This document shows positions 34,102 to 42,917 of a DNA stretch of 64,000 nucleotides, one piece after another. Position numbers and translations under genes: made by a program. The stretch comes from Deltaproteobacteria bacterium (GTDB lineage: Bacteria; Desulfobacterota; GWC2-55-46). The stretch lies in NCBI GenBank assembly GCA_016177845.1, contig JACOUO010000003.1, positions 1 through 64,000 of the forward strand, read 5' to 3'. The notes under the pieces are model-generated. The model had not been told where the DNA came from, ran no database searches, and worked only from the letters and a program-made list of their open reading frames with translations. Every line of letters starts with the position of its first letter. Positions within the stretch are counted from its first letter, which is position 1.

Positions 34102-34609
34102 TGCGGAGGTTACAATTGTTATGGTTATTATACTTAAGCAGAGTACCTTTTTTCAAGTGAAAAAGTCACATATGACAATTCATCTTTTCAATTTGAATGC
34201 CCTTACCCCAGCCCTCTCCCCCAAGGGCAGAGGGGGTAAAGAAGATTAAAATCCCACCTTCGCGGCAATGCCCCTTGGTGTGGTGTTTAAAAACAGGACA
34301 AGATAAAAAACAGGGCAAAAAATGTTAAACTGTCATTCCCGAATGCCTTTATCGGGAATCTGATTAGTAAATCTCTGGATTCCCGCCTTCGCGGGAATGA
34401 CAAACAAAGTTGTCATTGCGAGCGGCGCGAAGCAATCTGTTTTTAGATGCTGTAGAGAATAAAGGAGAGGGAGAGAGCGGGCGGTATCAAAAACCGGATT
34501 GTTCAACAAACCTGACTGCACCTTATTGTAAGGTGCTTTTTCTGCTATATTTTTTTGAGCATTTCTGATATTTTCTGGTTTTAAAATCATGTAAGGTCTT
34601 TAATTTAAA
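34102..34609. other. Repeat-rich spacer
   Basis: No gene is supported. It carries a palindromic unit at 34332-34401 (GTCATTCCCGAATGCC...CTTCGCGGGAATGAC), a GTCATTGCGAGCGGCG unit at 34412, and GCAATGCCCCTTGGTGTGGT at 34265. The last begins a 24-base exact match to 40134-40157. Reading frames through it give the repeat-derived VIPAKAGIQ peptide and are rejected. Confidence 0.65.
34265..34288. repeat. 24-base exact repeat shared with 40134-40157
   Basis: GCAATGCCCCTTGGTGTGGT followed by GTTT is identical at 34265-34288 and 40134-40157. A shorter match, TGTGGTGTTT, occurs near 42887 before rlmN. Both full copies lie near other repeats in gene-free stretches. Confidence 0.6.
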
Positions 34610-36328
34610 ATGTCTCAGCCGGCAGAAAAAAAATTTCCTCAGCTCTTTCTTATTGGCCTTGGCCTTGCCATTATTTTTTCGTTATCCTTTCTTAAGGTCT
34701 ATGATTACGACATCTGGTTCCATTTAAAGACCGGGGAATACATTGTAGATAATCTTGTCATCCCAAAGGCGGATGTATTTTCCTATACCGCCGCAGGCCA
34801 TGAATGGGTCACTCACGAATGGCTCTTTGAGGTGGTAGCTTATTTTGTCTATCTGGCAGGCGGGGCTGTCGGGCTTACGCTCTTTAAGGCGTTGAGCATT
34901 ACCGCTGTCTTTGGGATATATCTGGTCTTTTTTTACAGAAGAGGCACAAGCGCATATGTACTTACTCTGGTCACTGTCATCGGCGCGATACTTGCCCGTG
35001 AAAGATTTCTGGAAAGACCGGAGCTTTTTACCTATGTCTTTGCGGCAATCTTTATCTGCCTCCTTGAGAAGTTCAGGACAGAAGAGAAGCAGGGCGGTCT
35101 TTCGGAGAGAAAATACCTTTTTGCCATGCCTGCCATAATGGTGGTCTGGGCTAACGCGCATTCAGGCGCTATCTTCGGCATTATAATTCTTGGGGCTTAC
35201 GCATTCAGCGAATTCGTGTCAGCCATCTTTAAGTCGCGCAATCCTTTCAAAGACCCGAAGGTAATCTCCGTATTGCTAATTTCTTTTATTACTTTTATAG
35301 CGGGCTTTATAAACCCTAATACCTATAACGCATACCTGTATCCGTTTGTCGCCCTTAAATCAATGAAAGGCGCGGGCATCAATGTGGCGGAGTTTACCCC
35401 GCCTACATGGCAGACAGATTATCTTTTCTTCATATTCCTTGCGATATCCTCTGTTATCATCCTTATAAATATAAAGAGGGCCTCGATTGCCCATCTGCTT
35501 CTGTTCGCCCTCTTTTCAGTCACCTCTTTGAGGTTCAGCAGGAACATAGCCTTCTGGGCAATCATATCCGTACCAATAATCAGCCTCTATGCAGATGAAC
35601 TAAAGAACAGGTTCTGCAAAAGAAATATAAACGGGATAATACCTGCGGTATTGGTCGCAATTATTGTAGTCCTTTCAGCCGCTCCCTATGTTTACGGGAC
35701 AATGAAGAACGGCTGGCTGGGCGCAGGCGTCAAGGAGAGATGGTTTCCCGAAGGAGCGGTACAGTTCATAAACGAGAACCGCATAGAAGGCAACATGTAT
35801 AACTCCTATGAATTCGGGGGATATCTTATCTGGAGGACATACCCCCAGAGAAGGGTTTTCATAGATGGCAGGAATGATGTCTATCCTGAGCTGATGGTTG
35901 AGCAGAGGATGCTTGGCGCGCTCGGTTTTGAAAATATAATAGATAAGTTCAATATCAACTACGCACTTTTCAGCTTTACGCAGGGCAACCCTGAATACAT
36001 AAACCCTGACCCTTATTTCGGGCAAGGGCTCGCCCTTGTTTATTGGGATGATGTGGCGATGGTTTTTGTAAAAAGAACGCCTGAGAACAGCGCGCTTATC
36101 GAAAGATTTGAATACAGGGCAGTAAAGCCTGCTGATTCGCAGTTCGCTTTTACTGATTTGAATAATGCCGATGCGCTTGTAAGCGAGCTTCAAAGGAATA
36201 TCAGCGCGAACCCCTCAGGCTGGCGCAACCATATGCTTCTGGGAAATCTTTACGGCATGCTCGGATATGTCGATAAGGCGAAGGAAGAGATAAATATCTC
36301 ACAGGTTAATTACAGGGGTGGAAGATAA
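34610..36328 (+). CDS. Multi-pass membrane protein, GT-C glycosyltransferase-like
   Basis: This 572-residue protein has about ten membrane helices in its first 385 residues and a soluble C-terminal part. The first loop has WFHLKTGEYIVDN and VFSYTAAGHEWVTHEWL, an acidic and aromatic loop of the kind seen after helix 1 in GT-C enzymes that use lipid-linked sugars. The C-terminal part (about 390-572) ends in a TPR-like repeat (WRNHMLLGNLYGMLGYVDKAKEEI). No exact family was recognised. A dolichyl-phosphate-glucose-synthase-like GT2 gene lies convergent at 36400 and could supply a lipid-linked sugar donor, which is inference. Confidence 0.65.
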   Translation: MSQPAEKKFPQLFLIGLGLAIIFSLSFLKVYDYDIWFHLKTGEYIVDNLVIPKADVFSYTAAGHEWVTHEWLFEVVAYFVYLAGGAVGLTLFKALSITAVFGIYLVFFYRRGTSAYVLTLVTVIGAILARERFLERPELFTYVFAAIFICLLEKFRTEEKQGGLSERKYLFAMPAIMVVWANAHSGAIFGIIILGAYAFSEFVSAIFKSRNPFKDPKVISVLLISFITFIAGFINPNTYNAYLYPFVALKSMKGAGINVAEFTPPTWQTDYLFFIFLAISSVIILINIKRASIAHLLLFALFSVTSLRFSRNIAFWAIISVPIISLYADELKNRFCKRNINGIIPAVLVAIIVVLSAAPYVYGTMKNGWLGAGVKERWFPEGAVQFINENRIEGNMYNSYEFGGYLIWRTYPQRRVFIDGRNDVYPELMVEQRMLGALGFENIIDKFNINYALFSFTQGNPEYINPDPYFGQGLALVYWDDVAMVFVKRTPENSALIERFEYRAVKPADSQFAFTDLNNADALVSELQRNISANPSGWRNHMLLGNLYGMLGYVDKAKEEINISQVNYRGGR

Positions 36329-36399
36329 GGCTAATGAGGCTTGTTCTCTCCCTCTCTTTTATCTATTGGTTAGTCTTTCCGGCTTAGGGCAGGATTAGT

Positions 36400-37164
36400 T
36401 TATTTAACTGAATACAGCCCCCTCAAATCCCAAATCCTCATTTTGATCATATCTCTCATCATCTGTAAGGGATGAATCAACGGATTGACCCTTGATTCAA
36501 ACCTGTTGACCCATTTTATTGGCACTTCCTTTATGCTGTACCCGAGCTTTTTGGCGATATAGAGCGCCTCAACATCAAAACTGAACCCGTCTATCCTCTG
36601 TCTTGAGAATATCTCTTTTACGGTCTCTTTTTTGAAGCACTTGAAGCCGCATTGGGTATCTTTTATGCCTGAGAACGCTATCCTCTGGACAAAGAAATTG
36701 AAGGTCTTGCCCATATATTCACGCCACATGTGCTGGTGCACTTCAAGCTGAGAGCCTTTTATGCTTCTTGAACCTATGGCTATGTCAAAGCCCTCATCCA
36801 TCCAATGCAGGAGCTTTTCTATCTCTTCGATAGGGGTGGAGAGGTCTGCGTCAGTAAAGCAGACAAACCTGCCTGTTGCCTCAAGAAACCCCCTGCGCAC
36901 GCTGTAGCCCTTGCCCCTGTTTACCCTGTTCTCAAGGACCTTGAGGTTCGGGTTTTCCTGTGAAAGCCGCTTGAGTATTAGTACCGATGAGTCCCGGCTG
37001 CCGTCATCTACGGCGATGACCTCATAAGGGTATTTTTTTGAGTCAAGATATTCAAAGACCCTTTTCATGGTCTGCTCGATGAGCTTTTCCTCATTGTAGC
37101 AGGGCACTACTACGGACAGAAAAGGCGAGCCTGCCGGAATGTTTTTTCGGGATTTATTTGACAC
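36400..37164 (-). CDS. Family 2 glycosyltransferase (polyprenyl-phosphate sugar synthase-like)
   Basis: This 254-residue GT-A glycosyltransferase has the start VVVPCYNEEKLIEQT, VDDGSRDSS (nucleotide site), the metal DxD-type CFTDADLSTP and IGSRSIKGSQ, and the QCGFKCFKKE acceptor motif. This pattern matches dolichyl-phosphate beta-glucosyltransferases and bacterial relatives that make polyprenyl-phosphate sugars. No membrane helix was seen. It lies tail-to-tail with the membrane protein ending at 36328. Confidence 0.88.
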   Translation of the reverse strand: MSNKSRKNIPAGSPFLSVVVPCYNEEKLIEQTMKRVFEYLDSKKYPYEVIAVDDGSRDSSVLILKRLSQENPNLKVLENRVNRGKGYSVRRGFLEATGRFVCFTDADLSTPIEEIEKLLHWMDEGFDIAIGSRSIKGSQLEVHQHMWREYMGKTFNFFVQRIAFSGIKDTQCGFKCFKKETVKEIFSRQRIDGFSFDVEALYIAKKLGYSIKEVPIKWVNRFESRVNPLIHPLQMMRDMIKMRIWDLRGLYSVK

Positions 37165-37364
37165 GCTTTTGTACCGGCCTTTGGATTCAGGCAGAAAGCC
37201 TGCAGCCTATAAATAGTACTATAGGCTCGATTAAAATACCATTATTTCGGAGATTAACCCATTTACTGTAGTTTTCCTGCCGTAGAGGGATAGTGTTCAC
37301 AAAATAAGCAAAAATCGTCAAAAATGGAACAGAAAGAGCGGGAAAATAAAATATTTCTGCGTAA

Positions 37365-37391
37365 TTGGCACTCTTTTCGCCTGAGTGCTAA
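37365..37391 (+). promoter_or_regulatory. CIRCE operator (HrcA site)
   Basis: TTGGCACTC (37365-37373), nine bases, GAGTGCTAA (37383-37391). The CIRCE consensus is TTAGCACTC-N9-GAGTGCTAA, so there is one mismatch in the left arm. It lies eight bases upstream of the -35 box and should bind the repressor HrcA. No hrcA gene is in the window. Confidence 0.93.
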
Positions 37392-37399
37392 ATTTCGCC

Positions 37400-37428
37400 T
37401 TGACAAAGAAAAGAACGGGCCATATATT
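37400..37428 (+). promoter_or_regulatory. Consensus sigma-70 promoter of groESL
   Basis: TTGACA (37400-37405), 17-base spacer, TATATT (37423-37428). This is close to ideal and lies just downstream of the CIRCE element. Transcription should start near 37436. Confidence 0.88.
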
Positions 37429-37506
37429 TATTTACGCTAAACATCCCGTTTGCTTCCAACACCGTGACAAAAATAAAAACATATATCCAAGGAGGAGAAA
37501 GTTATT

Positions 37507-37797
37507 ATGAAGATTAAACCGCTTCATGATCGTGTAATTGTGAAGAGAATTGAGGAAGAGGAGAGGACCAAGGGCGGAATAATCATCCCTGACAGCGCAA
37601 AGGAAACACCTGCCGAAGGCAAAGTAATCGCAGTAGGGCCCGGCAAAAAGGACGACAGCGGAAAGCTTGCGGCTCTGGATGTAAAAGTTAACGACAGGAT
37701 AATCTTCAGCAAATATGCCGGAACAGAGATCAAGATCGAGGGCGAAGAGTTCCTCATTATGAGGGAAGAGGATATCCTCGGTATCGTTGAGAAATAA
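37507..37797 (+). CDS. groES: Co-chaperonin GroES
   Basis: GroES is the lid of the GroEL folding chamber. The 96-residue protein has the standard start [13 protein letters not shown], the mobile loop [17 protein letters not shown] (GroEL contact at GGI-I-I), and the C-terminal [16 protein letters not shown]. Ribosome site AAGGAGGA precedes the ATG. It is followed after 55 bp by groEL, in one operon controlled by the CIRCE operator. Confidence 0.98.
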   Translation: MKIKPLHDRVIVKRIEEEERTKGGIIIPDSAKETPAEGKVIAVGPGKKDDSGKLAALDVKVNDRIIFSKYAGTEIKIEGEEFLIMREEDILGIVEK

Positions 37798-37834
37798 ATC
37801 CCGATTAAATCAAATAAAAATTAAACATTTATAA

Positions 37835-39496
<1,662 letters not shown>

Positions 39497-39523
39497 AATC
39501 CGTCGGTTTAGACTGCGGATTTC

Positions 39524-39555
39524 AAAAGGGCGGCTCAATCGAGCCGCCCTTTTTG
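39524..39555 (+). terminator. groESL intrinsic terminator
   Basis: The hairpin AAAAGGGCGGCTC, loop AATC, GAGCCGCCCTTTTT is followed by a T-run. It lies 28 bp past the groEL stop. Confidence 0.9.
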
Positions 39556-39593
39556 TATTTCGGATTCAAAATTTAAAAGAAGTCTCTGCTCCC

Positions 39594-39894
39594 TCCCCCT
39601 GATCAGGCCGTCATTCCCGAATGCCTCTATCGGGAATCTACTTAAAAATACTGGATTCCCGCTTTCGCGGGAATGACAGACTATTGGAATAAGCTGTCAT
39701 TGCGAACAGAGCGAAGCAATCTATTTTCTTCACCTCCCTTGATGGAAAGCGCTATTGGGGAGAGTGAAAAGTGACCCCCTCTCCCCCTGATCAGGCCGTC
39801 ATTCCCGAATGCCTCTATAGGGAATCTACTTAAAAATACAGGACTGCCCGCTTTCGCGGGAATGACAGACTATTGGAATAAGCTGTCATTGCGA
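39594..39894. repeat. Tandem copy of a palindromic intergenic repeat
   Basis: Two nearly identical segments of about 113 bp, at 39594-39706 and 39782-39894 (offset 188), start TCCCCCTGATCAGGCCGTC and contain the dispersed palindrome GTCATTCCCGAATG...GCGGGAATGAC plus GACTATTGGAATAAGCTGTC. A few mismatches show they have begun to diverge. Confidence 0.8.
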
Positions 39895-39947
39895 GGAGCG
39901 AAGCGACAAGGCAATCTTTTTCGTATTTTGTTTTTACAAAAACCCGA

Positions 39948-40072
39948 GGGCGCAAATGGCGAAGCATCCCCTAAGGGAGGAAGGGCGAGCGAGCCGGGGC
40001 TGCAGGAGCGCAAGCGACTCAAGAGGTGAAGCGAGCGGATTGGGGACGCGCGGGGTAGCGAGCCATTCGCCC
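39948..40072. repeat. GC-rich element able to fold into a long hairpin
   Basis: The ends pair: GGGCG...AATGGC (39948-39960) with GCCATTCGCCC (40062-40072), followed inward by ATCCCC (39966-39971) with GGGGA (40042-40046). The interior contains several GNRA-like loops, for example GCGCAAGC. It has no open reading frame with gene-like codon use. It may be a structured RNA or a mobile non-coding repeat; the strand is unknown. Confidence 0.45.
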
Positions 40073-40281
40073 GAAAGAGCCCGGCAGGGCGTTAAAGTTA
40101 AACAGCACTGAACTGACTAAATTCTGCCTTTCCGCAATGCCCCTTGGTGTGGTGTTTTAAAGGCAAGACAGAAGAAAATCAGGCTTTACCCACCGAATAT
40201 AAAACTTAAAATAGGCAGAGTGAACAGAGTTGCAATTATTAATAACTTCCAAACCCTTTCTTGATTTAGTATAAATATCCT

Positions 40282-40941
40282 ATGAACATATCCAATATCC
40301 CTGAAGTCATATACATCCTTAAAGAAGAAGATGCGAAATTCAGGACCCCTTATGTCACCGAGGTCTCCAATGAAGCAGGAAAGGACCCGTTTAAGGTTTT
40401 GATGTCCTGCATCCTGAGCCTGCGGACCAAGGACGAGACCACGAGGGAGGCCTCGATAAGGCTATTTAATCTTGCGGATACTCCCGAAAAGATAATCAAG
40501 CTCACCATCCCTGAGATAGAGAACGCTGTCTACCCCGCAGGTTTCTACCGGACAAAGGCTAAGACCATAAGAGAAATATCATCTGAGCTTGTGGAAAAAT
40601 ATGGTTCAAAGGTACCGGATGAGATAGATGAACTTTTGGAATTCAAGGGAGTGGGCAGAAAGACCGCAAACCTTGTTGTAACCATGGGCTTTGGAAAGCC
40701 CGGAATATGCGTTGACACCCATGTCCACAGGATTATGAACAGGTGGGGTTTTGTGCAGACTAAAACGCCTGATGAGACTGAGATAGCCCTCAGAAGGAAA
40801 CTCGACAAGGAGTACTGGATTATAATCAATGACCTGCTTGTCTGTTACGGCCAGAATATTTGTAAGCCGATATCTCCCCATTGCAGCCAATGCAGGCTTG
40901 CCCAATACTGTAAGGCAGTCGGGGTCACACGGAAAAGATAA
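40282..40941 (+). CDS. nth: Endonuclease III (DNA glycosylase/AP lyase) Nth
   Basis: Nth removes oxidised pyrimidines in base-excision repair. The 219-residue protein has the helix-hairpin-helix ELLEFKGVGRKTANLV with the catalytic lysine, the catalytic aspartate in CVDTHVHRI, and the [4Fe-4S] loop C-x6-C-x2-C-x5-C (CKPISPHCSQCRLAQYC). The length is normal. It is transcribed toward the selenoprotein gene at 41066 with a 125 bp gap. Confidence 0.95.
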   Translation: MNISNIPEVIYILKEEDAKFRTPYVTEVSNEAGKDPFKVLMSCILSLRTKDETTREASIRLFNLADTPEKIIKLTIPEIENAVYPAGFYRTKAKTIREISSELVEKYGSKVPDEIDELLEFKGVGRKTANLVVTMGFGKPGICVDTHVHRIMNRWGFVQTKTPDETEIALRRKLDKEYWIIINDLLVCYGQNICKPISPHCSQCRLAQYCKAVGVTRKR

Positions 40942-41065
40942 GGCTTGTAAAGAATTTGCAAGTATAATATAAAAAAGGATTAAAAGCATTTTGCCTGAAT
41001 AGTTCGGATATAATTATATTAGAACTGAAGCCGGTGTTCAAAAACCGGTGAATAAGGAGGCTTTT

Positions 41066-41290
41066 ATGCGTGAAAAGGTAATAATCTACGGGAAAGACAC
41101 TTGACCTTATACCACCGCGGCCCGTGAGGATTACGCAAAAAAAGGTTATGAGGTCGAATACATAAATGTAAGGGCGTCCGAGGAAAACCTTAAGAAGATG
41201 CTCAAGGTAGGCGGAGGCAGCCGCACTGTGCCCGTGATTATCGAGGGCGGAATGGTGGTGCACGGCTTCGGAGGCACTTGAGGTATCTGA
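41066..41290 (+). CDS. Glutaredoxin-like selenoprotein with two in-frame UGA codons (Uxx-star type)
   Basis: An ATG at 41066 behind AAGGAGG (five-base spacing) opens a 74-residue protein if UGA at 41102-41104 and 41279-41281 are read as selenocysteine; the real stop is UGA at 41288-41290. The first gives IIYGKDT-U-PYT, replacing the CPYC redox motif of glutaredoxin. The middle has TVPVIIEGGMVVHGFGG, the cis-proline and glycine motifs of that fold. The second gives U72-G73-I74-stop, the Sec-x-x-stop ending known from one glutaredoxin-like selenoprotein family. Reading through both codons restores one fold without frameshift, so this is not a pseudogene. A SECIS-like hairpin follows at 41297. 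Ordinary gene finders would miss it. Confidence 0.88.
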
Positions 41291-41296
41291 AATCAA

Positions 41297-41314
41297 GCCG
41301 GCAGGTCTGCCGGC
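41297..41314 (+). promoter_or_regulatory. SECIS-like hairpin after the second UGA
   Basis: GCCGGCA, loop GGTC, TGCCGGC: seven perfect pairs. The loop starts 22 bases after the UGA at 41279 and begins with GG. That fits the bacterial SECIS rule of a G in the first two loop bases about 16-37 bases past the UGA. The apex GCAGGTCTGC is the same as in the E. coli fdhF SECIS as I recall it. There is no T-run after it, so it is not a terminator. Confidence 0.8.
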
Positions 41315-41388
41315 AAAAAAATGGAAGCAGTACCATACAATTGGTTTTAAATTAAAAAAGATGCAAGAAGAGGAGAGTAATAAGCAAG

Positions 41389-41805
41389 ATGGAAAGAACG
41401 CTGTCAATCATTAAGCCGGACGGAGTAAGAAAGAACATCATCGGAGAAGTAGTACGCAGGTTTGAGAAGAACGGTTTGAAAGTGGCGGCCATGAAGATGG
41501 CAGAGCTTTCAAAGAAGGAAGCTGAAGGTTTTTATGCAGTTCACAGCGCAAGGCCGTTTTTCGGAAGCCTTACAGAGTTCATGACATCAGGCCCCGTAGT
41601 ATTAATGGTGCTTGAGGGCGACAACGCCATAGCAAAGAACAGGGAGCTTATGGGCGCAACAGACCCGGCAAAGGCCGCAGAAGGCACAATCAGGAAAGAC
41701 TTTGCCGATTCAATCGAATCAAACATCGTCCACGGCTCAGACGGCCCTGATACCGCAAAGTTCGAGATAAGCTACTTTTTCAGCGAGACGGAAATAGTAC
41801 GCTAA
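41389..41805 (+). CDS. ndk: Nucleoside-diphosphate kinase Ndk
   Basis: Ndk passes a phosphate from ATP to other nucleoside diphosphates by a phospho-histidine relay. The 138-residue protein has [13 protein letters not shown], the Kpn-loop region, and the catalytic histidine in [16 protein letters not shown]. The C-terminal tail is the usual short one. It follows the selenoprotein gene by about 100 bp and leads a possible operon with the gene at 41827 (21 bp gap). Confidence 0.97.
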   Translation: MERTLSIIKPDGVRKNIIGEVVRRFEKNGLKVAAMKMAELSKKEAEGFYAVHSARPFFGSLTEFMTSGPVVLMVLEGDNAIAKNRELMGATDPAKAAEGTIRKDFADSIESNIVHGSDGPDTAKFEISYFFSETEIVR

Positions 41806-41826
41806 TCATAAAGAGGCTGTCCGTAG

Positions 41827-42720
41827 ATGCACACAATCGAGAGAATAAAGGCCCATTACAGGTTCACTGAGCAGGATGCCAGGTTACTGAGCGGCCTTAA
41901 GCCCATTATGGAAAAATACCGCGACAATTTTGTCGCGGAGTTCTATAGCTTCGTCAAGGAATTTGAGGACGCGCATAAGTTCCTGAAAGACGATGCTACC
42001 ATAAGAAGGCATCAGGAAGCCCTTAAGATATGGTTCATCAATCTTTTCTCAGGTCATTACGGGCACCATTATCTCGCTGAGCTTGAAAAAGTCGGTATGG
42101 CGCATGTCAGGATTAACCTTCACGCGCATTATGTGAATGCCGCCTTCCATTTCGTAAAGCTCTACTGTCAGGATGTGCTGCGCAGGGAAATAATCGACGC
42201 AGACGAGAGGACACACCTCGAACATGCCGTTGAGAAGATATTGGATATAAACCTCGATGTTTTTACAAGTTCATACATCGAAGAGGAAAAGAAGTTCTTC
42301 CTCTCCCAAAAAGTAGAATCCAAGCTGATACAACTGGCAAACCGCTTTTCCCATGGCCTTAACCTGATACTGGTCCTCGGGCTTGTTCTTTTGGGTTTTA
42401 TGGTCATGGGACTGTTTGCCTATGATGTCACGCACATACTCGACAGCGGCGACCTTGAAAAAGGCCTCCTCTCCACCCTCGGAAGCCTTCTCATGCTCTG
42501 GGTGGTAATCGAGCTTATGGATACTGAGATAAAACATCTCAAGGGCGGCAAGTTTGCCATAAAGGTTTTCATAAGTGTCGCGCTTGTGGCAGTGATAAGA
42601 AAGATACTTGTGGCAAGCCTTAAGCACGACGCAGGCGCATTTGAGGCGCAGCTTGCGCTTATTGCCGCTGTTGCGGTACTTGGCGCGGTCTACTGGCTTG
42701 TCTCAAAGGTAGATTCCTGA
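41827..42720 (+). CDS. Protoglobin-PsiE fusion (haem sensor with membrane domain)
   Basis: This 297-residue protein has two parts. Residues 1-165 resemble a protoglobin/globin-coupled-sensor domain, with GMAHVRINLHAHYV containing the expected proximal haem ligand H93. Residues 175-297 hold about four membrane helices (LILVLGLVLLGFMVMGLF, then TLGSLLMLWVVIELMDTEI) with a pattern like PsiE phosphate-starvation-inducible proteins. There is no kinase, cyclase or methyl-acceptor output, so it may be a gas or redox sensor acting on the membrane domain. The ligand and output are unknown. It lies 21 bp after ndk. Confidence 0.75.
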   Translation: MHTIERIKAHYRFTEQDARLLSGLKPIMEKYRDNFVAEFYSFVKEFEDAHKFLKDDATIRRHQEALKIWFINLFSGHYGHHYLAELEKVGMAHVRINLHAHYVNAAFHFVKLYCQDVLRREIIDADERTHLEHAVEKILDINLDVFTSSYIEEEKKFFLSQKVESKLIQLANRFSHGLNLILVLGLVLLGFMVMGLFAYDVTHILDSGDLEKGLLSTLGSLLMLWVVIELMDTEIKHLKGGKFAIKVFISVALVAVIRKILVASLKHDAGAFEAQLALIAAVAVLGAVYWLVSKVDS

Positions 42721-42917
42721 CATAATCACCCCGATTCAGCCCCTTTGTAAAAAACTCCTTTTACTCTGTGTTGAAAAAATAATACAATAAACAATTGCAG
42801 GAAAAATAAAAACCCCCGCTTATATTTCGCTTTAAAGCTTTTCTTGAGCTTTAAAGCCCACGGGAAGGTTGGTTTCCGCGGAAAGGCTGTGGTGTTTCTC
42901 CGCCATGGAAATAATAA

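Larger units (their letters stand above)
37165..37506. other. Divergent spacer holding the groESL control region
   Basis: There is no gene here. The right half contains the CIRCE operator (37365-37391) and the groESL promoter (37400-37428). The left half, upstream of the minus-strand glycosyltransferase, shows nothing recognised. Confidence 0.7.
39497..40281. other. Long gene-free stretch with repeats and a structured element
   Basis: No protein gene is supported over 785 bp. Contents in order: the groEL terminator (39524-39555), a tandem repeat (39594-39894), a GC-rich structured block (39948-40072), the 24-base repeat at 40134-40157, and an AT-rich upstream region of nth. See the separate entries. 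Confidence 0.7.

Noticed and set aside
34333-34590. Small minus-strand gene in the spacer before 34610
   Set aside because: Its VIPAKAGIQ peptide is the translation of the dispersed palindrome, seen wherever that repeat occurs.
37365-37380. Sigma-54 promoter at TTGGCACTCTTTTCGC
   Set aside because: The -12 part does not match TTGCA; the sequence is the left arm of the CIRCE palindrome.
39594-39894. CRISPR array
   Set aside because: There are only two units, each more than 110 bp long with internal palindromes, and no cas genes are in the window.
41066-41290. Broken glutaredoxin pseudogene with stop codons
   Set aside because: Both stops are UGA, both fall at redox positions of a known selenoprotein family, the frame is otherwise intact and the ribosome site is strong.
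41297-41314. Hairpin GCCGGCA-GGTC-TGCCGGC as an intrinsic terminator
   Set aside because: It is followed by A residues on the plus strand and has no T-run. Its distance from the UGA and its loop fit a SECIS better.
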